Source: Gammaproteobacteria bacterium
GTDB taxonomy: Bacteria > Pseudomonadota > Gammaproteobacteria > UBA9214
DNA length: 12,283 nt
NCBI GenBank assembly: GCA_029881775.1
Contig: JAOULY010000031.1
Coordinates: 1-12,283, forward strand
Direction of reading: 5' to 3'
Part shown: piece by piece, positions 1-5,488 of the stretch
Layout of the letters: every line of letters starts with the position of its first letter
Position numbering within the stretch: the first letter of the stretch is position 1
Program-made: the position numbers and the translations under genes
The notes under the pieces: model-generated
The model's input: only the letters and a program-made list of their open reading frames with translations
Told to the model about the DNA's origin: nothing
Databases searched by the model: none

Positions 1-144
1 GCCGTAGGAGCGCAGAGATGCGCGAATATAACCGGTCTGTTCGCGGACAGCGTCCGCTCCTATAGCCCGAAGCCACGCCGTAGGAGCGCAGGCATGCGCG
101 AATATGTATACCGGTCTGTTCGCGGATAGCGTCCGCTCCTACAG
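1..144. repeat. Two tandem copies of a REP/BIME-type palindromic repeat
   Basis: Two near-identical units lie at 1-66 and 77-144, separated by 10 bases. Each unit begins with GTAGGAGCG and ends with its complement CGCTCCTA, so each is a large inverted repeat. Inside each unit are two smaller hairpins: GCGC-N6-GCGC near the left end and GCGGA-N5-TCCGC (GCGGA-N5-GTCCGC in effect) near the right end, joined by a short linker containing ACCGGTCTG. This is the layout of a BIME, that is, paired REP sequences in opposite orientation. The copies differ by a few substitutions and a 2-base insertion in the linker (66 versus 68 bases). GTAGGAGCG-headed REPs are common in intergenic DNA of gammaproteobacteria. 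The pair lies just beyond the terminator of the downstream minus-strand gene. It may continue to the left of the window. Confidence 0.8.
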
Positions 145-150
145 CTGTCA

Positions 151-187
151 AACAAAAAAAGGGGCAACCCGTTAAGGCTGCCCCTTT
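151..187 (-). terminator. Intrinsic terminator of the sulfur-globule-like gene
   Basis: Read on the minus strand, a perfect 9-bp stem (plus-strand arms 158-166 and 179-187, AAAGGGGCA/TGCCCCTTT) encloses a 12-base loop. It is followed directly by a T-rich run, seen as the A-rich run at 151-160 on the plus strand. It lies about 25 bases past the stop codon of the minus-strand gene. The stem has A's on its 5' side and T's on its 3' side, but the run of U's is best in the minus direction. Confidence 0.85.
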
Positions 188-211
188 CGCTTTTCTGGCT
201 AAGTAATTAAA

Positions 212-538
212 TTACTTGGCAACCGGAGCAACCGGGGCAACCGGAGCAACCGGAGCAACAACCGGGGCATAACCGTAAGGCGCATAACCGTAAGGCGCAT
301 AACCGTTGTAGCCATTGTAGCTGTTGTAACCACGACCGTGACCACGACCGCTACCGCGACCGCTGAAGTTCATGCTGAAGCCGCCGTCGAAGTCGCCGTC
401 AGCTGCAGTGTCACCATAGCCATTGTTGTAGCCATTGTTGTAACCGTCGTTACCGAAAGGACCAAAGCCCCAGGCAGAAGCGGAAGTAGCGGCAACAGCC
501 AGGGTTGCAGCAGTGATGATCGTTGCGATAGTTTTCAT
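212..538 (-). CDS. Secreted Gly/Tyr/Asn-rich repeat protein, sulfur globule protein-like
   Basis: This is a 108-residue exported protein. It starts with a clear signal peptide: MKT, a hydrophobic alanine-rich core, then a SASA cleavage site near residue 22. The mature part begins WGFGPFGND and is low complexity, in order: GYNNGYNNGYG repeats, an acidic Gly/Asp stretch with MNFSGRGSGRG, YNGYNGY and APYGYAPYGYAP repeats, and a C-terminal VAP tandem array. No cysteine is present. Composition, size and the AP/GY repeats resemble the small structural proteins that coat periplasmic sulfur globules in purple and other sulfur-oxidising bacteria; that match is from memory of the family and is not proven. 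The frame stays open to 586, but the ATG at 538 is preferred because the signal peptide starts there and a GGAGA Shine-Dalgarno lies about 7 bases upstream. The gene stands alone with its own promoter and terminator. The repeats are also visible as 9- and 15-base tandem DNA repeats (about 220-305), prone to length change. Confidence 0.75.
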   Translation of the reverse strand: MKTIATIITAATLAVAATSASAWGFGPFGNDGYNNGYNNGYGDTAADGDFDGGFSMNFSGRGSGRGHGRGYNSYNGYNGYAPYGYAPYGYAPVVAPVAPVAPVAPVAK

Positions 539-580
539 GATATGTCTCCAATCAAGTTTAAAATTTGGGTTAAGAAAGTT

Positions 581-595
581 AGTCATCAGATGACT
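581..595. promoter_or_regulatory. Palindrome at the predicted mRNA 5' end of the sulfur-globule-like gene
   Basis: AGTCATC-A-GATGACT is a perfect 7-bp inverted repeat with a single central base. Given the predicted -10 box at 603-608 on the minus strand, transcription should start near 596. The palindrome would then occupy roughly +1 to +15. It could be an operator, or in RNA a 5' hairpin (5-bp stem, 5-base loop) that stabilises the transcript, as would suit an abundant structural protein. The choice between these is inference. Confidence 0.45.
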
Positions 596-602
596 GAGAA
601 AG

Positions 603-631
603 ACTATATAAGACTTTTCTTAAATAAGCAA
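603..631 (-). promoter_or_regulatory. Sigma-70-type promoter for the sulfur-globule-like gene
   Basis: On the minus strand a -35 box TTGCTT (plus positions 626-631) is separated by exactly 17 bases from a -10 box TATAGT (603-608). The predicted start of transcription leaves a leader of about 58 bases before the ATG at 538. The surrounding DNA is AT-rich. The -35 hexamer lies inside the 621-650 inverted repeat. Confidence 0.65.
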
Positions 632-650
632 TAGCTAATTTGCTTATTTA
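621..650. promoter_or_regulatory. 11-bp inverted repeat overlapping the -35 box (candidate operator)
   Basis: TAAATAAGCAA (621-631) is perfectly complementary to TTGCTTATTTA (640-650) with an 8-base spacer. The left arm contains the -35 hexamer of the minus-strand promoter, so a dimeric regulator bound here would touch RNA polymerase. The symmetry and position are seen in the sequence; an operator role is inference, and the regulator is unknown. Confidence 0.5.
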
Positions 651-984
651 TTAAAATAGATCCCGGGTATTTTTTCTTTACGCTTAAATTCAAAGAATTA
701 ACTGCTTTTTCACGAGACAATTCTGCGCCACGCCAACGCCGGGTAGCCGTTGTTTTAAATTATTAATAATTAATACAACAGGTTATACAGGCCCACGGAA
801 CGGGAAATTTTTTTCAGTCCAGAATTAACATTAGACCCTACTGATATATGAGCATTATCAGGGTCCTGCATTCCTCCCCTGAAAATCCCGGGAAATGCCG
901 TCAATCCTTTGTGGTTGACAGTGCGCGGCCCGCTTGGCGTAATCATTTACTCATTGATCTGGTCTTGTCAGAGGGGGCGATAGC
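651..984. other. Gene-free AT-rich intergenic region with two palindromes
   Basis: I find no credible coding sequence here. It contains a 14-bp perfect AT palindrome, AATTATTAATAATT (758-771), flanked by imperfect GTTGT/ACAAC arms. It also contains a hairpin at 834-865 with arms GACCCT...GATA and TATCAGGGTC around a 9-base loop and a 3-base bulge. Neither palindrome is followed by a run of T, so they are not obvious terminators. A TTGACA hexamer at 915-920 lies about 19 bases before a weak TAATCA (940-945). This could be a poorly spaced promoter for the small gene at 985. Confidence 0.4.
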
Positions 985-1179
985 TTGGAAAACATTTCCT
1001 TCGATGTAGACGAGTTATCGCAACTGGACAGGATGGAACAGGCACAACGCCTCGAAGAGGCCGCGCGCAGGATTGATGAAATACAACGTGCTGCCGCTGA
1101 CGACACCGATCTATTGCAGTGGGTCAAACGTCAACGACAATATCTAGTGGATACGCAGCATTTGATATATGAGTGTTAG
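985..1179 (+). CDS. Small uncharacterised helical charged protein (64 aa)
   Basis: I do not recognise this 64-residue protein. It is rich in Glu, Asp, Arg and Gln, has no signal peptide or membrane segment, and has a heptad-like pattern from about residue 10 to 38 (L..M..AQRLEEAARRIDEIQ) that suggests an amphipathic helix or coiled coil. It ends in a single Cys. The start is TTG. I prefer it to the internal ATG at residue 17 because a strong GAGGGGG Shine-Dalgarno lies about 8 bases upstream. An intrinsic terminator begins 20 bases after the stop, so it appears to be a monocistronic unit. A well-placed ribosome site and a dedicated terminator argue that it is a real gene despite its size. Confidence 0.6.
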   Translation: MENISFDVDELSQLDRMEQAQRLEEAARRIDEIQRAAADDTDLLQWVKRQRQYLVDTQHLIYEC

Positions 1180-1198
1180 CCCGACACCAACCTCCCTT

Positions 1199-1227
1199 AA
1201 ACCCGCCCTCGTGGCGGGTTTCTTTTG
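1199..1227 (+). terminator. Intrinsic terminator after the 64-aa gene
   Basis: A perfect 9-bp stem AAACCCGCC (1199-1207) / GGCGGGTTT (1213-1221) with a 5-base loop CTCGT is followed by a T-rich tail (TTTCTTTTG). It lies between the small gene and the CarS-like gene, so the two are probably separate transcripts. Confidence 0.85.
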
Positions 1228-1283
1228 TCAGCTGTCCAGCGGCACAATTGCGCTGACTATGACTGCACAGCGCCGGAGCATTT

Positions 1284-1766
1284 ATGGATAGCGAACTGAT
1301 CATCCGCCTGCTGCTCATGCTGGTCGTTGCCAACGCGGTGCCCGTGTTACTCGAAATGTTACTCGGTGAACGATTCGCCTGGCCGCTGGACGCTGGGCGG
1401 CGGTTCGTCGATGGTCGCCGGTTGTTCGGTGCACATAAAACTGTCCGCGGGCTACTTGGCGCGGTCGCGGCCACTACGCTGATTGCGCCGGTTGCCGGTC
1501 TGGACCATATATATGGTGCCCTGTTCGGCCTGCTGGCCATGGCTGGCGATCTCGCCTCCAGCTTCATCAAGCGCCGCGCGGACTTTGCGCCCGGCAGTAC
1601 CCGCCCGCTGCTGGACCAGTTGCCCGAGGCCTGCCTGCCACTCTGGTTGCTACACGCCGAACTGGGCGCCAGCCTGCCGGATACGGCCAGCGCCGTGGCT
1701 GCGTTTATCGTGATCGACCTGCTGTTGTCCCGCCTGTACCGCGCCGGTCAGGCCGGAACCAGGTGA
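1284..1766 (+). CDS. CarS-like (CDP-archaeol synthase / DUF46 family) membrane protein
   Basis: This is a 160-residue integral membrane protein of the CarS-like family. Archaeal members transfer CMP from CTP to unsaturated archaeol phosphate to make CDP-archaeol. Hydrophobic segments lie near residues 5-27, 56-72, 75-90 and 125-148. The family hallmarks are visible: PLD at 34-36, DGRRLFGAHKTVRGL at 43-57, GDLASSFIKRR at 88-98 and DQLPE at 111-115. These correspond to the conserved cytidylyltransferase loops (GKT-RG, GD..KSFIKRR, DQ). Length is normal for the family. The start ATG has GGAG 5 bases upstream. Bacteria are not expected to make archaeol, so the substrate is unknown; a role in activating some lipid alcohol phosphate with CTP is inferred. 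Its 3' end overlaps the convergent phosphoesterase gene by 19 bases. Confidence 0.8.
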   Translation: MDSELIIRLLLMLVVANAVPVLLEMLLGERFAWPLDAGRRFVDGRRLFGAHKTVRGLLGAVAATTLIAPVAGLDHIYGALFGLLAMAGDLASSFIKRRADFAPGSTRPLLDQLPEACLPLWLLHAELGASLPDTASAVAAFIVIDLLLSRLYRAGQAGTR

Positions 1767-2692
1767 TGCAGGGTCACTTCCGGCGGGCAGTTGAGCCGGA
1801 CGTCCACCACGCATGCCCCTGAACCCGCCGAGGTATAACCGATCATGCCGTTGTATTTCCAGGCGCCGGCACACAGGGCGCGGGGACAGCGGGCATTAAG
1901 CAATACCGGGATGCCGCCGGGCAGGCACAGCTGGCCGCCATGGGTGTGGCCGCACAGCATGGCGCCGAAATTGGCATGTGCGGCCTGCGAGTAAATCTCC
2001 GGGGTGTGCGACAACAGGATCGAGGCCGCGCCGTCAGGGATAGCATCGGCGGTTTTTTCCAGGTTATCACTGCGGTAGAAATGCGCATCATCCACCCCGG
2101 CCAGGTAGAACGCGTGCGCGCCACGCCGGATTTCGACGTGCTCGTTGAGCAGCACGCGGATATCCAGGTCCTCCATGCCCGGCACCATGCGAATGGTGTC
2201 ATGGTTGCCGAGTACTGCGTACACCTCGCCCGTCAGCCAGGCACGCAGCCGCTGCAGGCCTTTGAGCGTCGCATCAAACGGCCCGAATGTCTCACCCCGG
2301 TAATCGCCGGTCAGCACGCACAGATCATAGTCCAGGTCACGCACCGTCTCGATCAGCACATGCGCATAGTCATCGGCAAAGTCGATATGCAGGTCGGAGA
2401 TCTGCAGCAGGGTAAAACCCTTGAAAGCCGGCGGCAGACCGGCCAATACCAGCGGGTTATGCCGCACCTGGATACGCCGGGCATTGCGGCGACTGCGGCC
2501 GAGCAGCAGTGAGCCGCGCAGGGCGCCGCGAATCAACCCGCGCAGTGAAAACCAGTTCTCGATATGGATAAATGTCCGGCCCTGGCCGAACACCCGGCGC
2601 TCGTAGTCCTGCTCGATACCGAGGCGCTGCCTGAGGTGGATCCTGCCCACCCGTCGTTCCAGCCGCGCCTGTTCTGAAAGTTCCTGCTCCAT
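1748..2692 (-). CDS. Calcineurin-like metallophosphoesterase (YkuE/YaeI/LpxG-like type)
   Basis: A 314-residue metal-dependent phosphoesterase. The complete set of metal-binding motifs is present in order: D100-L-H102, G129-D130, G162-N-H-D165, H229 in SHTPE and G248-H-T-H251-GGQ. The GHTHGGQ ending is typical of the membrane-associated subfamily that hydrolyses lipid phosphates (for example UDP-2,3-diacylglucosamine). The first 90 or so residues are basic and lack metal motifs; residues 45-66 may lie on the membrane surface. There is no clear signal peptide. The start ATG at 2692 has GGAGG only one base upstream, unusually close, yet no other in-frame start exists before an upstream stop, so either initiation is weak or translation begins further in. 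It overlaps tail-to-tail with the CarS-like gene and is divergent from the DUF6394/channel unit. A lipid-linked substrate is inference. Confidence 0.88.
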   Translation of the reverse strand: MEQELSEQARLERRVGRIHLRQRLGIEQDYERRVFGQGRTFIHIENWFSLRGLIRGALRGSLLLGRSRRNARRIQVRHNPLVLAGLPPAFKGFTLLQISDLHIDFADDYAHVLIETVRDLDYDLCVLTGDYRGETFGPFDATLKGLQRLRAWLTGEVYAVLGNHDTIRMVPGMEDLDIRVLLNEHVEIRRGAHAFYLAGVDDAHFYRSDNLEKTADAIPDGAASILLSHTPEIYSQAAHANFGAMLCGHTHGGQLCLPGGIPVLLNARCPRALCAGAWKYNGMIGYTSAGSGACVVDVRLNCPPEVTLHHLVPA

Positions 2693-2754
2693 ACCTCCAT
2701 TGTGGTTGTCCGGTTAACGTTTTACAAACTACGGGCCGATTCATTGTTATCAAC

Positions 2755-2775
2755 CTAACCCTTTGTTACGGTTAG
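2755..2775. promoter_or_regulatory. Inverted repeat in the divergent phosphoesterase/DUF6394 spacer
   Basis: CTAACC (2755-2760) and GGTTAG (2770-2775) form a 6-bp inverted repeat with a 9-base spacer. It lies in the 133-base gap between two divergent genes, 50 bases before the DUF6394-like start. A second weak candidate here is a TTTACA hexamer (2721-2726) without a good -10 partner. It is a possible operator or leader hairpin; evidence is positional only. Confidence 0.25.
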
Positions 2776-2825
2776 CAGCAACCTGGACGCACGCCCCGGC
2801 ATCAGGGCCTTTTGAGGAGACACTC

Positions 2826-3209
2826 ATGAATCTCGAAAAAGTGGTGTTTGCATTTTTCATCGTGCTTTCGCTGACGCTCAACTTCGGATTTTTTATCGGC
2901 GATCTGGACAACCCGAACCACCACAACGTCTATGAACTGTACGCCGCACTCGTCGTCAGCCTGATCGCCACCATCATGAAATTCGGCGACCGCGCGCATA
3001 TCGGCGCGGTACTGCTGGCCACCAGCCTGGTCGCCGACCTGCAACTGATCGCCGCGGTGATTGTCTGGACCATGGCGGAGCACGCCACCGGTGTCGGCAT
3101 GACCCCGATGGTGATGTCGAGCATCGTGTCGCTGTCCGGCGGCGCGCTGCTGGCGAATATCATCTCGGTGATCATCCTGGTAACCGAGACTGTCATGTTC
3201 CGCCGCTAA
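2826..3209 (+). CDS. DUF6394-like small membrane protein, partner of the adjacent K+ channel
   Basis: A 127-residue protein with four predicted transmembrane helices, at about 5-25, 38-54, 59-82 and 95-122. A polar loop GDLDNPNHHNVYELY follows helix 1. A charged patch MKFGDRAH lies between helices 2 and 3, and the C-terminus ends FRR. I recall this pattern (N-terminal MNLEKVVF and LNFGFFIGD, then HHNVYELYAA) as the DUF6394 family, whose biochemical function is unknown. I chose ATG 2826 because GAGGAG lies 8 bases upstream and it avoids a 21-residue non-conserved extension that the open frame would otherwise add. The channel gene starts 25 bases after its stop on the same strand, so the two are probably co-transcribed. 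An accessory-subunit or membrane-potential role is inference. Confidence 0.75.
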   Translation: MNLEKVVFAFFIVLSLTLNFGFFIGDLDNPNHHNVYELYAALVVSLIATIMKFGDRAHIGAVLLATSLVADLQLIAAVIVWTMAEHATGVGMTPMVMSSIVSLSGGALLANIISVIILVTETVMFRR

Positions 3210-3234
3210 ACACCGCGCACGGGAATACACAGCC

Positions 3235-4935
3235 ATGCAGAACCTGATCTACCTGCTGCTGCGGCGCATGCGCCTGCCACTTATCGTGGTGATCCTTGCC
3301 TATGCGATCTCGATCCTTGGCATGGTGCTGGCGCCGGGGGTCGACGACCAGGGCAATCCCTGGAACATGAATTTCTTCCACGCGTTCTATTTCGTCAGCT
3401 TCATGGGCTCGACCATCGGCTTTGGCGAGATCCCCTACCCGTTCAGCGATATCCAGCGTATGTGGACCACCGTCGCCATGTACATGACGGTGCTGTCCTG
3501 GCTGTACGCGATCGGTTCGCTGTTCGCCGTTATCCAGGATCCGGCTTTCAAACGGGTGCTGGCGTTCACCACCTTCACGCGTGCCGTCCGCCGGCTACAC
3601 GAGCCCTTCTACATTGTCTGCGGCATGGGCGATGCCGGTCACCTGATCGTGCGTGAACTGACCGATGACGGCCTGCGCTGCGTGTGCCTTGATCGTAACG
3701 AGCAACGCATCCAGGGCCTGCGGCTGGAGGATTTTCCCGTCGACGTCCCGGCACTGACCGCGGACGTCACCGACTCCTCGATGCTGCTGGCGGCCGGGCT
3801 CCAGCATCCGCAATGTGCCGGCGTCCTCGCCATCACCGACATCGACCATGTCAACCTGACCATCGCCATCAGCTGTAAACTGCTCGCACCGGACCTGCAG
3901 GTCATTTGCCGCTCTGAAACGCATGACTCCGAGGCCAACATGGCCTCGTTCGGCACCGACTACATCATTAACCCGTTCGACACCTTTGCCGAGCGCTTCG
4001 CGATGCTGTTCAAGTCGCCCAGCATGTACCTGGTCAATGAATGGATGACCAGTCTGCAGGAATCACCGCTGACCGAATTCACCGCCCCGCCACGCGGGAC
4101 CTGGATTCTCTGCGGCTACGGCCGCTTCGGCAAGGCGATACAGAAGAGCCTGTCGTTCAAGGGCATCCAGACCGTCATCGTTGAAAATGACCTGGCGGCG
4201 ACCGGCGCCCCTGAAGAGGCCATTCAGGGACGCGGCACCGAGGCCTTCACGCTCGTTGAGGCCGGCGTGGAAACCGCGACCGGCATCGTCGCCGGCACCG
4301 ATGACGACGCCAACAACCTGTCCATCATCATGACGGCTCACGATATCAACAAGGAGCTGTTCACCGTTGCGCGCCAGAACATGCGCACCAACGACGCGAT
4401 TTTCGCGGCGGCCGATATCAATATGATCATGCAGTCAGGCCTGTTGATCGGCCGGCGCATAATTGACCTGCTGACCAACCCGCTGCTGTCGGCCTTCCTG
4501 CGCAAGGCAACCTCGGAAAATGAAGAATGGGCCAACATACTGGTCAGCCGCGTGGTCGGTATTCTCGCCGATGCACCACCGGATACCTGGACCCTGACAG
4601 TCAACAGTGAACAGACACCGGCATTGCTGGAGGCCATCGACAAACGACTTCCCGTGACCCTGGGACACCTGCTCACCGACCCGCGCGATAGCAGCAAACT
4701 GCTGGCCTGTGTGCCACTGTTCCTGGTACGCGCGAACCATAACGAACAGCTGGTCCCCGAAAATGACACGGTACTGCAGGCCGGCGATCAACTACTGTTC
4801 TGCGGCCGCCGGCATGCCGAGACGCACATGCGCTGGACCACCCATAACTACCACGCCCTTGACTACATCTGCACTGGCCAGGACCGTCCGGTTGGCGCCA
4901 TCTGGCGGCTGTTTTCCGGCCACACCTCCCGCTGA
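3235..4935 (+). CDS. Potassium channel with 2TM pore and two RCK (TrkA-N/TrkA-C) domains
   Basis: A 566-residue ligand-gated potassium channel. Residues 12-34 form the first membrane helix, 45-66 the pore helix and filter (T60-I-G-F-G64, a TxGFG-type K+ selectivity filter), and 75-100 the second helix. Two Rossmann-like nucleotide-binding RCK domains follow. RCK1 starts near 125 with GMGDAG (130-135) and the acidic D153 at the end of strand 2. RCK2 starts near 290 with GYGRFG (294-299) and E317. A TrkA-C-like domain lies at about 470-525 (VPEND..LQAGDQLLFCG). Two RCK domains in one chain recall GsuK/MthK-type channels. The gene follows the DUF6394-like gene by 25 bases. The ribosome site is weak (CGGGAA about 11 bases upstream), which suggests coupling to the upstream gene's translation. 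It likely controls K+ flux in response to NAD(H) or another ligand; the ligand cannot be read from sequence. Confidence 0.9.
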   Translation: MQNLIYLLLRRMRLPLIVVILAYAISILGMVLAPGVDDQGNPWNMNFFHAFYFVSFMGSTIGFGEIPYPFSDIQRMWTTVAMYMTVLSWLYAIGSLFAVIQDPAFKRVLAFTTFTRAVRRLHEPFYIVCGMGDAGHLIVRELTDDGLRCVCLDRNEQRIQGLRLEDFPVDVPALTADVTDSSMLLAAGLQHPQCAGVLAITDIDHVNLTIAISCKLLAPDLQVICRSETHDSEANMASFGTDYIINPFDTFAERFAMLFKSPSMYLVNEWMTSLQESPLTEFTAPPRGTWILCGYGRFGKAIQKSLSFKGIQTVIVENDLAATGAPEEAIQGRGTEAFTLVEAGVETATGIVAGTDDDANNLSIIMTAHDINKELFTVARQNMRTNDAIFAAADINMIMQSGLLIGRRIIDLLTNPLLSAFLRKATSENEEWANILVSRVVGILADAPPDTWTLTVNSEQTPALLEAIDKRLPVTLGHLLTDPRDSSKLLACVPLFLVRANHNEQLVPENDTVLQAGDQLLFCGRRHAETHMRWTTHNYHALDYICTGQDRPVGAIWRLFSGHTSR

Positions 4936-5068
4936 ACGCTCCGTAAATAACCGCTTATGGGCTTCACCTGCCGCTGAATCAGCCGATGGCATATTAAGTG
5001 CAGGTTCAATCCTGCCAGCGATGGCACCCCATAACGGGCACGGACGTGGCGACAATGGAGGTAATACC

Positions 5069-5293
5069 ATGAAAACTCTTGAACTTCAGTTGATTACAGT
5101 AGGTCTCGATGATGGCAGCCAGGGCGTGTTCGTTGGGATGCCGTTGATCTCTCCCGAGTCGTCAGATGAAAGCGGCCAGGTGGAAAACATCTGGTTTTCC
5201 AATGTAAAAGAAGTACCTGACAGCCTCACCATGGAAGAATTGATGGGCCTGATCGGCAAACAGCTGATCGATCGGCTGGCGACGGTCCAGTAA
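5069..5293 (+). CDS. Uncharacterised conserved-looking 74-aa protein
   Basis: I do not recognise this 74-residue acidic cytosolic protein. It opens with a beta-like stretch (KTLELQLITVGL), then GSQGVFVGMPLIS, an acidic Ser/Glu/Asp linker (29-37), a QVENIWFSNVKEVP segment, and a C-terminal helix SLTMEELMGLIGKQLIDRL. There is no signal peptide, membrane helix or cysteine. The open frame extends to 4709, but ATG 5069 is the right start: a strong GGAGG lies 7 bases upstream, and the longer version overlaps the channel gene out of frame with an arginine/alanine-rich shadow sequence. It sits 133 bases after the channel gene and 195 before ppk1 on the same strand, so it could belong to either transcript or be separate. 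Confidence 0.7.
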   Translation: MKTLELQLITVGLDDGSQGVFVGMPLISPESSDESGQVENIWFSNVKEVPDSLTMEELMGLIGKQLIDRLATVQ

Positions 5294-5365
5294 GCCCAAA
5301 ACGTCGATTTTCTGACGTATTTCAGCCCACTGGCGGCATTCGCCATCAGTCCGGCACATCCAGCC

Positions 5366-5391
5366 CCGGCCGGGTCCCGGTGACCGGCCGG
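5366..5391 (+). other. GC-rich hairpin in the ppk1 upstream region
   Basis: CCGGCCGG (5366-5373) pairs with CCGGCCGG (5384-5391), with an extra T-A pair across a one-base bulge and a 7-base loop. It sits between the 74-aa gene and ppk1 and has no T-run after it, so it is not a standard intrinsic terminator. A weaker hairpin, TGGCG-N5-CGCCA, lies just upstream at about 5331-5345. Either could pause transcription or be a protein site; no function is assigned. Confidence 0.35.
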
Positions 5392-5488
5392 CCACTGGGC
5401 GACCCGGCGGTGTATATTCATATTGTCGTAAAATGTTAAACAGGCAGTCACTGACAGGATCAAGGGCCGGACCCTGCCGGCAACACAT

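Noticed and set aside
1..144. CRISPR array
   Set aside because: Only two units, each internally palindromic, with a 10-base gap instead of unique spacers of uniform length.
539..586. Sixteen-residue N-terminal extension of the sulfur-globule-like protein (start at 586)
   Set aside because: The signal peptide and a GGAGA ribosome site both point to the ATG at 538, and the extension lies in the predicted untranslated leader.
338..634. Plus-strand frame opposite the sulfur-globule-like gene
   Set aside because: Low-complexity Ala/Val-rich shadow of the repeat region with no ribosome site.
1124..1570. Minus-strand frame over the small gene's end and the CarS-like gene
   Set aside because: Antisense shadow rich in Ser/Arg/Ala, crosses a terminator, no family motifs.
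1940..2512. 190-residue plus-strand frame inside the phosphoesterase gene
   Set aside because: Antisense to a gene with all metal-binding motifs intact; no recognisable domains.
4709..5068. Long N-terminal extension of the 74-aa protein
   Set aside because: Overlaps the channel gene out of frame with shadow-like composition, while ATG 5069 has an ideal ribosome site.
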